The position numbers and the translations under genes are program-made. Under the pieces are notes generated by a model. The model did no database searches, was not told the DNA's origin, and saw only the letters and a list, made by a program, of their open reading frames with translations. Shown here one piece after another: positions 32,568-41,369 of a DNA stretch of 64,000 nt. The stretch is from JAGORM01 sp964406795 (GTDB lineage: Bacteria; Patescibacteriota; Microgenomatia; Levybacterales; GWA1-39-11): positions 1 through 64,000 of the forward strand of contig CAYOTA010000003.1 of the NCBI GenBank assembly GCA_964406795.1, given 5' to 3'. Each line of letters opens with the position of its first letter. Position 1 is the stretch's first letter.

Positions 32568-33998
32568 ATGAATCCCAACAATCCTGCACCACCTCAACCA
32601 TTGCCGGCTCAACCGGCACCGCTTCCTCAAAATGTACCCTATGAAGAGGAAGGATCGGGAATAAAGAAAAAAATATTATTTGGAATAATTGGACTGCTTG
32701 TTCTAGGAAGCCTCACGGCTAGTATATATTTTTTCATTTTTCCCCGTTTTATGGGGGGAGGAGCCGCCAAGGGAGAATTAGTATACTGGGGATTATGGGA
32801 AGACTCGAAGGTTATGAATCAAATAATTGCAGATTTTAATAGAGAATATCCCGATATTAAGGTAAGGTATGAAAAACAAGATATTACAAAACTAAAAAAT
32901 TATGTAGAAAGACTTACCACAAGAATTGATCAGGGAAATGGACCAGATATTTACAGGTATCACAACAGTTGGCCTATTCAGTTGAAAGGATATCTTGCGC
33001 CCTTACCCTCGAGTGTTGTCGAGTCTCTGGAGTTAAACACCCAGTATTATGATGTTATTAAAAATGATATCTCGGAAAACGGCGCGTTTTACGGTGTTCC
33101 GTTACAAATTGATACTCTATCATTATTTATAAATAATGAACTTTTTGAAGCTGGAGATATTGCAAGTCCACCGACAAATTGGATTGAGTTAACGGACATA
33201 GCAGGAAAGCTGACCGTTCAAGATGAGTTGGGAAATATAAAGACAGCGGGAGTAGCCCTGGGTACTTATGACAACATTAATCATGCTTCAGATATAATTT
33301 CACTTTTGCTCATGCAAAACAGGGCAAACATATATGACTTAGGTGGTCCCACCAAGCAAAACGCAGTAGAAGCATTGGGGCCACGTTTCTATACAGCTTT
33401 TGCAACTGATAATGAGGATGGAGGGAACAAAACATGGGACCGGTCATTTGAAGATTCTAAAGCCGCTTTTACAAAAGGGAATGTGGGAATGTTTTTTGGA
33501 TACTCATGGGACATATTTGAAATAAAAGAAAAAAATCCTGAACTTCAGTTTACAATTGTTCCAGTTCCACAACTGACCGGTGAAAGAAGTGAAACTGTTG
33601 CGTCATACTGGATCGAAGGTGTCTCGCCTAAATCAAAGAATCAAAAAGAGGCATTTATCTTCCTTAATTATCTTGGTAAAAAAGAAACATTAGAGAAGTT
33701 ATATAAGTTACAGTCTTCCCAACGTTTATTTGGAGAACTGTATCCTCGACGCGACATGAAGTCCCTTCTGACGTCTAATCCCTTGCTTAAACCATTTCTA
33801 GATCAAGCTGAAAAAGCGGTTTCAACTCCATTTTCGTCAGACACGTATGATGGAGCTATGAATGACGCATTAAACATATATATGGGAAATGCAATAAATT
33901 CTATTTTAGAAGGTGGATCTGCTGAAACAGCCCTTGACACATTGGGGGCAGGAGAGGCTCAGGTTTTGAGCAAGTACGGCATTACATTTGCTAAATAG
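32568..33998 (+). CDS. Extracellular solute-binding protein, TM-anchored (ABC type 1)
   Basis: This 476-residue protein has a Pro-rich cytoplasmic tail (residues 1-32), a membrane helix about 34-58, then a periplasmic-binding-protein fold of the maltose-binding type. Segments include GELVYWGLWEDSKVMNQII, FNREYPDIKVRYEKQDI, GPDIYRYHNSW, YGVPLQIDTLSLFIN and FTKGNVGMFFGYSWD. It would bind a sugar or oligosaccharide. No ABC permease or ATPase genes are adjacent, so it may pair with a transporter elsewhere or serve as a receptor. Confidence 0.85.
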   Translation: MNPNNPAPPQPLPAQPAPLPQNVPYEEEGSGIKKKILFGIIGLLVLGSLTASIYFFIFPRFMGGGAAKGELVYWGLWEDSKVMNQIIADFNREYPDIKVRYEKQDITKLKNYVERLTTRIDQGNGPDIYRYHNSWPIQLKGYLAPLPSSVVESLELNTQYYDVIKNDISENGAFYGVPLQIDTLSLFINNELFEAGDIASPPTNWIELTDIAGKLTVQDELGNIKTAGVALGTYDNINHASDIISLLLMQNRANIYDLGGPTKQNAVEALGPRFYTAFATDNEDGGNKTWDRSFEDSKAAFTKGNVGMFFGYSWDIFEIKEKNPELQFTIVPVPQLTGERSETVASYWIEGVSPKSKNQKEAFIFLNYLGKKETLEKLYKLQSSQRLFGELYPRRDMKSLLTSNPLLKPFLDQAEKAVSTPFSSDTYDGAMNDALNIYMGNAINSILEGGSAETALDTLGAGEAQVLSKYGITFAK

Positions 33999-33999
33999 T

Positions 34000-34917
34000 A
34001 TGAGAAACACTTTGTCTGAGGCAATTATTAAAACCGTCTGTTACGCGGAAGTCTTTTCTTACCCACTTACATTTGCAGAGCTGCATAAGTATCTTATTTT
34101 TCATAAAAAAGTTTCCAAACAGGAGTTATTATTTGAACTCAGGTGCATGAAAAACACTTTTGTTCAAACGGGCGAATATATTACATTTACAAATACAAAA
34201 AATTTAGTAAGCATCAGAAAGGTTAGACGTCACGAAAGTAAAAGAAAGTATGCAAAAGCACTACTAGTTGGGCAGCTTTTGTCGTATATTCCTACCATTA
34301 AGATGATTGGAATTTCGGGAAGCCTTTCTATGTTTAATTCTAAAAAAGAAGATGATATAGATTTGTTTTTCGTTACCTCCAGGAATACATTGTGGATCAC
34401 AAGATTGCTAGTTACAGTATTACTTATGTTGTCACGGCAAAAACGTGAGCGAGTAAACGCATTGGCAAAAGACAAGATCTGTCCTAACATGTATCTTTCA
34501 GAAAATAACCTCTCACTCCCCTCCGCGCTTAGAAGTCTTTATACAGCGCATGAAGTGAGCCAGTTAAAAATAATTCATGCAAAAGATACTATTGACCAAA
34601 AATTTCTATTAGAAAATAGGTGGGTATTAAAATATATGCCTCATGCATTTATACATACCAAAATGAAATATAAAAATAACGGACATCTTTCCTCTACCTT
34701 ATTGCCGTTAAATAGTCTTTTGTATGCATTGCAGTATTTTTACATGAAGAGAAAAATAACTCATGAAAAAATTGGATTGTCGCGTGCCATGTTTCATCCC
34801 AGGAAAAGTAAAGAGATAATACAAAACATTTATCTCTTAAAAGTCTCACATAGGGTAGGTGCATATAAAGACCAAAAGGTAGCACTTTATAAGCAAAACA
34901 AGTTGTTTGTGAATTAA
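34000..34917 (+). CDS. Nucleotidyltransferase-fold protein with N-terminal winged-helix-like region
   Basis: This 305-residue protein begins MRNTLSEAIIKTVCYAEVFS. The N-terminal 80 residues look like a winged helix. IGISGSLSMFNSKKEDDIDLFFVT near residue 102 (seen as GISGSLSMF and DDIDLFFVT) is the polymerase-beta-type GS...DxDL motif. Basic segments with a hydrophobic stretch follow. It is like uncharacterised CPR nucleotidyltransferase-domain proteins. The start at 34000 is preferred to an in-frame TTG at 33988 inside the previous gene; the gap is 1 nt. Confidence 0.65.
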   Translation: MRNTLSEAIIKTVCYAEVFSYPLTFAELHKYLIFHKKVSKQELLFELRCMKNTFVQTGEYITFTNTKNLVSIRKVRRHESKRKYAKALLVGQLLSYIPTIKMIGISGSLSMFNSKKEDDIDLFFVTSRNTLWITRLLVTVLLMLSRQKRERVNALAKDKICPNMYLSENNLSLPSALRSLYTAHEVSQLKIIHAKDTIDQKFLLENRWVLKYMPHAFIHTKMKYKNNGHLSSTLLPLNSLLYALQYFYMKRKITHEKIGLSRAMFHPRKSKEIIQNIYLLKVSHRVGAYKDQKVALYKQNKLFVN

Positions 34918-34961
34918 TTAGGCACAAAATAACAGATTATAGCGTGTTATACTCCAGGATA

Positions 34962-34990
34962 TTGACATGCTAGTACCCATTTAGTATAGT
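34962..34990 (+). promoter_or_regulatory. greA promoter
   Basis: TTGACA (34962-34967), a 17-nt spacer, TATAGT (34985-34990). Expected start near 34997, followed within 20 nt by an intrinsic terminator. Confidence 0.85.
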
Positions 34991-35015
34991 GTCCTTTGAA
35001 GTTATTTTTATATTA

Positions 35016-35044
35016 CCCTCCGAATTTTCGGAAGGGTTTTTTTT
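35016..35044 (+). terminator. Intrinsic terminator inside the greA leader (attenuator)
   Basis: CCCT-CCGAA/TTCGG-AAGGG (35016-35036) with one bulge, followed by eight T (35037-35044). It lies between the promoter and the greA ATG at 35056, so most transcripts should stop here as RNA of about 48 nt. Confidence 0.85.
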
Positions 35045-35055
35045 AATAAAGCACT

Positions 35056-35526
35056 ATGGATCAGAAGAAAAAAATATTTGTAACAAAAGAAGGTCTTGAA
35101 GAGCTAAAGCATGAACTTGAAGGCTTGAATAAAGTTAAGCGTGCAGAGGTTCTAGAGCGCGTTTCAGCTGCTCGTGCCATGGGTGATCTTGCTGAAAATT
35201 CAGAATATACTGCAGCTCGGGAAGAACTTTCATTAATTGATGGAAGAATTGAGGAATTATCCGATATTCTTAAAAACGTTGAGCTTATCAAAGAAGGTGC
35301 AAAGAATACCAGCTCTATTCAATTAGGTTCTACGATTACAGTTTCTATAAATGGAAAAAAAGAAGATTTCGTACTTGTGGGCGAATGGGAAGCAGATCCT
35401 CATAATAAAAAGATTTCTCATGAGTCTCCGCTAGGTAAAGCCTTACTAGGTAAATTAGTTGGGGAAAAAATTGAAGTTGAAGCACCTGCAGGAAAGATTG
35501 CCTACACCGTTGTCTCCATTTCCTAG
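35056..35526 (+). CDS. greA: Transcription elongation factor GreA
   Basis: This 156-residue protein has an N-terminal coiled coil (about residues 10-75) with MGDLAENSEYTAAREE, whose acidic tip (DLAENSEY) reaches the RNA polymerase active site. A C-terminal FKBP-like domain follows, with IQLGSTITV and ISHESPLGKALLGK. It stimulates cleavage of backtracked RNA. A promoter and an intrinsic terminator precede the gene, so expression is probably set by readthrough. No Shine-Dalgarno is visible. Confidence 0.96.
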   Translation: MDQKKKIFVTKEGLEELKHELEGLNKVKRAEVLERVSAARAMGDLAENSEYTAAREELSLIDGRIEELSDILKNVELIKEGAKNTSSIQLGSTITVSINGKKEDFVLVGEWEADPHNKKISHESPLGKALLGKLVGEKIEVEAPAGKIAYTVVSIS

Positions 35527-35559
35527 CCTTTTCACTTTTATCCGTACTATACTATATAT

Positions 35560-36678
35560 ATGAAATCTGTAGTGGATATTTTATCAGAACTTGTTGCAAT
35601 TCCATCTTCATCGTCGGCAGATAATACTCCTGTTATCAATGTAATCTCAGATTGGTTTGAGGATTATGAAAAGACTATTCAGGAATGGGAGAGGGCAGAC
35701 AAAGTGCCGGGAAAAAATTTAATTGTAAAAATACCAGGAGAAGATTTTTCTCAGTCACTTGTTTTTGCGTGTCACATGGACACAGTGCCTACATCTTCAG
35801 AATGGGAAACTGATCCTTATACTATTTCTCAAAAGAACGGAAAGCTTTATGGATTGGGTAGTTGCGATGTTAAAGGTGGTACTGCTGCGCTCATTCATGC
35901 GGTATTACATCTTAAAAAGAAACCGGCCGTTACTACTTACATTGTTTTTTCCGGGGATGAAGAGGTAGCCTGTACGGGAATAAAAAGATTCAAAAAAGAA
36001 ATGGATCTTCCAGATCCTAGTTTTATATTTGTTGAACCAACGGACAAAAAGATTATGATTTCTCAGCGAGGACTAGTTGGTATGAAAATTACGACAAAAG
36101 GGCAAGCGCAGCATGCAAGTTATGCCACCCCAGAAGAAAATAAAAAATCCAGCGCAATTTATATAATGTCTAAAATATTAGATACATTAATAGATGACGC
36201 TGAAAAAATGTCACATGAAAAAGATGAACTTTTGGGTTCAAACACTCAGAATTTGGGTGTAATAGAAGGTGGCACAGCAAGAAACGTTATGCCACAATCA
36301 TGCAGTATAAGCTTTGACAAAAGACTTTTGCCTACACATAATCCTCAGGATGAAATTACGCGACTTTCGGATTTAGCAAAATCAACACATGAAGATATAG
36401 AAATTTCAGATACTGAAATTCTTCCAAGTTTTAGTACTAATAAAGACGCAAGACTTTCTCAATTAACATTAAAAATTTTAAAAGAGAGATTTTCTGAAGC
36501 AAATTATGGAGGGTTTCAGGGATGGTCTGAGGCAGGACTTTTTGCAGAGTATGAGAATGTGGTTGTCTTGGGACCAGGGTCAATAGCCCAGGCGCATCAA
36601 GCAAATGAATATATAGACGCAAATGAATTAGAGGAATTTTCACACATTTTCAAACAGCTTATTGTGGAAAAAATGTGA
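35560..36678 (+). CDS. M20-family metallopeptidase (DapE/ArgE-like)
   Basis: This 372-residue protein has SLVFACHMDTVPTSSEWETDP (first metal site HxD), LYGLGSCDVKGGTAALIHA (bridging Asp in GxxDxKGG), and FSGDEEVACTGI (the EE pair with the catalytic Glu). A dimerisation domain with RGLVGMKITTKGQAQHASYA follows. It is related to succinyl-diaminopimelate desuccinylase and acetylornithine deacetylase; the substrate is not determined. TATACT ends 6 nt before the ATG (leaderless type). Confidence 0.85.
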   Translation: MKSVVDILSELVAIPSSSSADNTPVINVISDWFEDYEKTIQEWERADKVPGKNLIVKIPGEDFSQSLVFACHMDTVPTSSEWETDPYTISQKNGKLYGLGSCDVKGGTAALIHAVLHLKKKPAVTTYIVFSGDEEVACTGIKRFKKEMDLPDPSFIFVEPTDKKIMISQRGLVGMKITTKGQAQHASYATPEENKKSSAIYIMSKILDTLIDDAEKMSHEKDELLGSNTQNLGVIEGGTARNVMPQSCSISFDKRLLPTHNPQDEITRLSDLAKSTHEDIEISDTEILPSFSTNKDARLSQLTLKILKERFSEANYGGFQGWSEAGLFAEYENVVVLGPGSIAQAHQANEYIDANELEEFSHIFKQLIVEKM

Positions 36679-36700
36679 TTTTGGTGGTATATTCTTTCAT

Positions 36701-38455
36701 ATGAACAGGACTGGCGCAAATAGTATTAAAAAGGATATCTCTCAGTTTAAAGTAAAGCCTCATTTAGAAGATTACGAATTATTTTATAAGAATTTTACCT
36801 GGAAAGAAAAAGAATCAGAGATAGATTTCTTTGATGACGGAACATTAAATGCGGCATATAATGCAGTGGATAGGCATGCTCAGGGTGAGAAAAAAAACAA
36901 AGCTGCACTTCTTTTTGAATCAGCGGACGGAAACAAAGAAACGTACACGTATGGTAATTTGTCTTCGCTTTCCAATAAATTTGCCAATATTTTAACCTCA
37001 AATGGAATTGAAAAGGGGGATCGCGTGTTTGTGTTTTTACCAACTATTCCAGAGCGCTATGTGGCATTTCTTGGAATACTTAAAACGGGAGCTGTTGTCG
37101 GAACTCTTTTCTCAGCGTTTCAAGAAGCAGCACTTTTGGATAGGCTTTCAGATAGTGGCGCCAAAATGGTAGTAACTACAGAAGCTCTTTTTCCACGAAT
37201 TGAAAAAATTTGGAAAAATCTTCCAAACCTTGAAAAGATAATTATTGTAGAGCGCGGAAGCGTGACGCATCTTCAAGGAGATAAGTTTTTGTCATACGAA
37301 AAAGAAATGGAAAATGCTTCAGATGAATTTGAGTTAGTTCACACGCAAAAGGAAGACCTCTCTTATATGCTGTATACCTCAGGTACCACTGGAAAACCAA
37401 AAGGAGTTGTCCATGCACATTACGACATTTTGCAGGCTATGATGACCACAAAGTACGTGTTAGATTTGCATGATGACGATATTTACTGGTGTACAGCTGA
37501 TACAGGGTGGGTTACCGGCGTTGTGTATGGTATTTTAGGACCGTTTTGTTTAGGTACAACATCAGTTATTTTTGAAGGGCGTTTCAGTCCAGCAGCGTGG
37601 TATACGGTGCTTCAAGATTATAAAGTTACCGTATGGTACACAGCACCAACAGCAATCAGAATGTTAATGGCATCAGATACTCAGCCGAAAGGTTTTAACC
37701 TAGAGTCTTTGCGTGCACTTTATAGTGTTGGAGAGCCTTTAAATCCCGAAGCCATTTGGTGGGGGCTTGAAGTATTTGGCCTTCCATTTCATGATACCTG
37801 GTGGCAAACAGAATTAGGAAGTATGGCAATAGTTAATTATCCATCCATGGATATAAAGCCTGGCTCTATGGGAAAGCCATTTCCTGGAATAATTGCAGCT
37901 GTTGTTGATGAAAATGGGAAAGAGATTCCACAAGGAGAAATAGGAAGTTTGGTGGTTAAGCCTGATACTGATCCTGCTCTTATGCGCCAAATTTGGAACA
38001 ATAAGGAAAAGTTTGATTCATATTTTGAAAATGGATGGTATGTTTCCGGGGACAAAGCATATATAGACGCTGATGGGTACTTTTGGTTTGTAGGACGCTC
38101 CGATGATCTTATTAATACGTCAGGTGAGCGTGTAGGGCCGTTTGAAGTAGAAAGTTCGCTTGTGGAGTATCCTGACGTCGTTGAGGCAGGTGTTATTGGA
38201 AAGCCGGATGAAGTAAGGGGAGAAATAGTTAAGGCATTTGTGGTATTAAAGCCAGGAATACAAGGCACAGACGAATTAAAAGAAAAGATTGCGCAGCACG
38301 TAAAAAAGAATCTGGCAGGACACGCATATCCACGGGAAATTGAGTTTATTGATAAGCTACCTAAAACTCGCTCTGGAAAAATAATGAGACGTTTGCTTAA
38401 AGCGCGCGAATTAGGCCTTCCTGAAGGAGATACGTCTACCCTAGAGGACTACTAA
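36701..38455 (+). CDS. acsA: Acetyl-CoA synthetase, AMP-forming
   Basis: This 584-residue protein has the AMP-binding P-loop YMLYTSGTTGKPKGVVHAH near residue 223. DIYWCTADTGWVTGVVYG, YSVGEPLNPEAIWWG and FHDTWWQTELGSMAI carry the acetate-pocket Trp, then GWYVSGDKAYID and FVGRSDDLINTSGERV. The C-terminal PKTRSGKIMRRL holds the Lys (about K560) whose acetylation inactivates these enzymes. It converts acetate, CoA and ATP to acetyl-CoA. The start at 36701 follows TATATT by 7 nt; a longer frame from 36662 overlaps the peptidase gene. An ACT protein, a possible acetyltransferase and a deacetylase follow. Confidence 0.93.
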   Translation: MNRTGANSIKKDISQFKVKPHLEDYELFYKNFTWKEKESEIDFFDDGTLNAAYNAVDRHAQGEKKNKAALLFESADGNKETYTYGNLSSLSNKFANILTSNGIEKGDRVFVFLPTIPERYVAFLGILKTGAVVGTLFSAFQEAALLDRLSDSGAKMVVTTEALFPRIEKIWKNLPNLEKIIIVERGSVTHLQGDKFLSYEKEMENASDEFELVHTQKEDLSYMLYTSGTTGKPKGVVHAHYDILQAMMTTKYVLDLHDDDIYWCTADTGWVTGVVYGILGPFCLGTTSVIFEGRFSPAAWYTVLQDYKVTVWYTAPTAIRMLMASDTQPKGFNLESLRALYSVGEPLNPEAIWWGLEVFGLPFHDTWWQTELGSMAIVNYPSMDIKPGSMGKPFPGIIAAVVDENGKEIPQGEIGSLVVKPDTDPALMRQIWNNKEKFDSYFENGWYVSGDKAYIDADGYFWFVGRSDDLINTSGERVGPFEVESSLVEYPDVVEAGVIGKPDEVRGEIVKAFVVLKPGIQGTDELKEKIAQHVKKNLAGHAYPREIEFIDKLPKTRSGKIMRRLLKARELGLPEGDTSTLEDY

Positions 38456-39111
38456 ACGTGCGGAGAAAATAAGGACTGCAGAACAGAAAACGCTTTGTTT
38501 ACATCCTTCTCATCGAATACCAATGTTAATTCCAAATGCGCTGATACGATTTCTATAATATTAATTCCTTCCCACGCAAGAGATTTTATAAAGAAGTAAA
38601 AAATTCCAGGTGTGTGAATGGATGTCTCAGGAAGCCTGATGGTAATTGACGAAAGATTAGTAATTTTAGCCGCAATAGATTCAGTTTTTAAGATTTTTGT
38701 GATTTCGCTTTCCAAGTCCTTGCTTAAAATAATTGTACTTTCATAAACCCCTTCAGTAATTGTTAAAAAATATTTTCCCTGGCTGTCTATGAGATGAAGA
38801 AGTTGAGGGTATTTTTCGCTCAATGTTGCAGATTTTACAACTGTCACTTCAACTAGATTAGATCTGACCATCATGTCAGGCGCAGATTCAAAAATTTCGT
38901 TGGATTTGTATTGCGGTTTTATGTGATCGGCAAGCCTATTTAAGGCCATGATGAGTGCTGCTTCGCTCACATCTTTGTGTGTCATTTGCTCTATCTCAGG
39001 CCTAATATAGCGGGCTAGAGCTGAAAAGTTAATAAGCCCTTTGGAAATAGCCTCGGAGAGGTATCTGGAGCGGGAAATTACTTTTTCTACAGATTCAGAA
39101 ATGGTTATCAT
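38452..39111 (-). CDS. ACT-domain regulatory protein
   Basis: This 219-residue protein has an N-terminal helical part (MITISESVEKVISRSRYLSE, then ISEAALIMALNRLADH-like sequence). Its C-terminal half contains ACT-type segments: TIRLPETSIHTPGIFYFFIKSLAWEGINIIEIV and LELTLVFDEKDVNKAFSVLQ (each seen in parts), like the aspartokinase ACT layout. No catalytic domain is present, so it is likely a ligand sensor. Its stop overlaps the acsA stop by 4 nt, tail to tail. In Bacillus the acs-linked AcuB also carries an ACT domain, which makes the position suggestive. Confidence 0.7.
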   Translation of the reverse strand: MITISESVEKVISRSRYLSEAISKGLINFSALARYIRPEIEQMTHKDVSEAALIMALNRLADHIKPQYKSNEIFESAPDMMVRSNLVEVTVVKSATLSEKYPQLLHLIDSQGKYFLTITEGVYESTIILSKDLESEITKILKTESIAAKITNLSSITIRLPETSIHTPGIFYFFIKSLAWEGINIIEIVSAHLELTLVFDEKDVNKAFSVLQSLFSPHV

Positions 39112-39235
39112 AATTTTTAAATTTAAACTGTTAAAATTTTAACACAAAGTATAGGATTTGTATATATTTTATGGAAATTTGACTAGAGATTACGCAGCAC
39201 ATATACTAATTTTCTGTCAGTGCTATACTAGCTAT

Positions 39236-40411
39236 ATGACTGACAACGTCACAATGCACGAAAACCGTACAGCTCCAAAAGGGGCACAAAATTTTAGATC
39301 TCCATCTAGAGACATTAATCAACCCGTTGGTCAAATAGGTGTTGATGCGTCAAGTGATTTTTATTCGACGGCTCCGCGTATTGGTTTTAAAGTTAACGCT
39401 AGTTATGAACGTGCATACGTATTAGGAAATAGATATTCAGATAATCCCGAGGAAGTTCTGACAAATTGGGACAGAGTTCAAAAAATACAAGATAAGCGTG
39501 GAGAAAGAACAACTCGTTCTGTATTTAGAGGTATAGTTTCTTCTGAAGTTATGGAGGCAATTGTAAAAAATCCAAGCGTTAAGGATCAGGTTGAGGCAGC
39601 TGTGCCGCTTGGAGAATACGGGATGAACAATTCTTATTTGGTATCTTTGGGGAATAATCATGTTGAGCGTACAGCTTATGCTCCTCCTGCAGACATGAAA
39701 GAAACGACTAGTGAGCAGCTGGATATGGTAAATCGGTCTCCGCTTTCAAGTGTAGAAGATAAGGTAAGAGATGGTTTAACTTTTACAAATTCCATAAAAC
39801 CTGAGCAGGTAGATAAGCTATATGCTTTATGGGGGAAGACATTTAACTGGACTCGTGAAGAGGTGGAGGGATTTAGGTTAACGCTGCAAAAAGAACTGGA
39901 TGACCCATCTGGAAAAAGACACAATTGGTTTACTGGAGTTGAGGATGCTAATGGAGAATTAATGGGTGCTGCATTGGCAGTTGGAATGGAATTGCCAGGT
40001 GAGGACGGAAAAAATTTAAAATACATAGAAAGCTCGGAATGGAGAAGAGACCCTGATGCCCCCAGTAATATTAATGGAATCATGCCGGGCACTTTAGCAG
40101 TTTTAAATGCGCAAATACTTGAGTCATTTGGTGAAGGCGATCATCCCTTTATTTGGGCTGAGACAAATATTCCGGGAGGGGCACATGTATCCGGACATAG
40201 AGGTGGACTGCAAATTCCATCCAGAGATATAAGGATTGGTCAAGCAGATGTGCAGATTCCGCAAGTCATTGTTCAAAACGTGGAGGTTGGTGATGGTCTG
40301 GAAATAAACACAAGGTATAGAGACTTTGCTTTTATGAGATTATCTCCACAGACTATTCAAATGTACTATGATAAACAAACTAGGCAAAAAATACTAAGTT
40401 ACGTAAAGTAA
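39236..40411 (+). CDS. Uncharacterised protein with a GNAT-like C-terminal half
   Basis: This 391-residue protein begins MTDNVTMHENRTAPKG. The N-terminal 190 residues are unrecognised. The C-terminal half has an order of segments like a GNAT fold: LYALWGKTFNWTREEVE, HNWFTGVEDANGELMGAALAV, GIMPGTLAVLNAQILESFGE, then IWAETNIPGGAHVSGHRGGLQIP (in parts). An acetyltransferase here would complete an acs/HDAC set, but the motif match is weak. TATACT ends 6 nt before the ATG at 39236, so a longer frame from 39158 is rejected. It is followed after 1 nt by the deacetylase gene. Confidence 0.5.
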   Translation: MTDNVTMHENRTAPKGAQNFRSPSRDINQPVGQIGVDASSDFYSTAPRIGFKVNASYERAYVLGNRYSDNPEEVLTNWDRVQKIQDKRGERTTRSVFRGIVSSEVMEAIVKNPSVKDQVEAAVPLGEYGMNNSYLVSLGNNHVERTAYAPPADMKETTSEQLDMVNRSPLSSVEDKVRDGLTFTNSIKPEQVDKLYALWGKTFNWTREEVEGFRLTLQKELDDPSGKRHNWFTGVEDANGELMGAALAVGMELPGEDGKNLKYIESSEWRRDPDAPSNINGIMPGTLAVLNAQILESFGEGDHPFIWAETNIPGGAHVSGHRGGLQIPSRDIRIGQADVQIPQVIVQNVEVGDGLEINTRYRDFAFMRLSPQTIQMYYDKQTRQKILSYVK

Positions 40412-40412
40412 T

Positions 40413-41369
40413 ATGAAAATTGTTTACTCACCTGATTACAAATTACACAATCCTCCCAAGGAGATTTATGATGATGTAAAAGAAGACTATTCTGAAAAGC
40501 CGGAACGTATTGATTCTATTCTTAAAACACTACAAGAAACAAATATTGGTGAAATTATAGAAGCTACAAAATTTCCGGAAGAAGAAATAGACGTGCTTCA
40601 TCATCCAGCATACAGAGAATTTTTAAAGAATAGAAGTGAAATGCTAAGCGGTGATGAGATTTTATACCCTTCATATTTTATAACAGATACTTATATTGCC
40701 ATAACTCCCGGAACGTATACAGCCGCCAAAAGCGCTGTAGATACCGCGCTGACTGGTACACACCTAACATTGGATGGGGAAAGGCTTGTATACGCATTAA
40801 CGCGTCCTCCAGGGCATCATGCTGAAGAGCGCAGTATGGGCGGTTACTGTTTTTTTAATAACGCAGCTATTGCAGCAAACGTTCTGTCTGAGGAAGGAAA
40901 GGTTGCAATACTAGACATAGACTTTCATCACGGAAATGGAACTCAGAACATGTTTTATGAGCGGGATGATGTGGTCTATCTTTCAATTCACGCAGATCCC
41001 AAAGTGAAATATCCTTATAAATCAGGATTTGTGGATGAGATAGGGCGCGGACGCGGTGAAGGATTTAATAGAAATTATCCGCTTCCTTTAGGGACCGGGG
41101 ACTCAGAGTACATGCAGGTTTTAAGACATGCTCTGGAAGATATACAAATTTATAAACCTGATTACTTAGTCTTGTCAGCTGGTTTTGATACATATGAATT
41201 TGACCCAATTGGGGGATTTAAGCTTACCATGCCTTTTTATGAACAAATTGGAAAAGAAATAAAAAAACTGAACACTCCCACACTTGTAATCCAAGAAGGC
41301 GGATATGCAATTGATGCGCTCGGTGACATGGCCCATAATCTTTTGAAAGGCCTTTCTTCTTCCAGATGA
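40413..41369 (+). CDS. Histone-deacetylase-family (AcuC/acetylpolyamine amidohydrolase-like) enzyme
   Basis: This 318-residue arginase-fold deacetylase has RPPGHHAEERSMGGYCFFNN near residue 130 with the catalytic His pair, AILDIDFHHGNGTQNMFY with the zinc Asp/His, YLSIHAD, SAGFDTYEFDPIGGF with the second zinc Asp, and VIQEGGYAIDALG. All active-site residues appear present. Next to acetyl-CoA synthetase, the likely substrate is acetyl-lysine on that enzyme, as for AcuC; acetylpolyamine is the alternative. Its stop overlaps the next ATG (ATGA). Confidence 0.9.
   Translation: MKIVYSPDYKLHNPPKEIYDDVKEDYSEKPERIDSILKTLQETNIGEIIEATKFPEEEIDVLHHPAYREFLKNRSEMLSGDEILYPSYFITDTYIAITPGTYTAAKSAVDTALTGTHLTLDGERLVYALTRPPGHHAEERSMGGYCFFNNAAIAANVLSEEGKVAILDIDFHHGNGTQNMFYERDDVVYLSIHADPKVKYPYKSGFVDEIGRGRGEGFNRNYPLPLGTGDSEYMQVLRHALEDIQIYKPDYLVLSAGFDTYEFDPIGGFKLTMPFYEQIGKEIKKLNTPTLVIQEGGYAIDALGDMAHNLLKGLSSSR

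Noticed and set aside
36662..36700. Longer acsA start
   Set aside because: It overlaps the M20 peptidase end, and TATATT at 36688-36693 places the transcription start at the ATG 36701.
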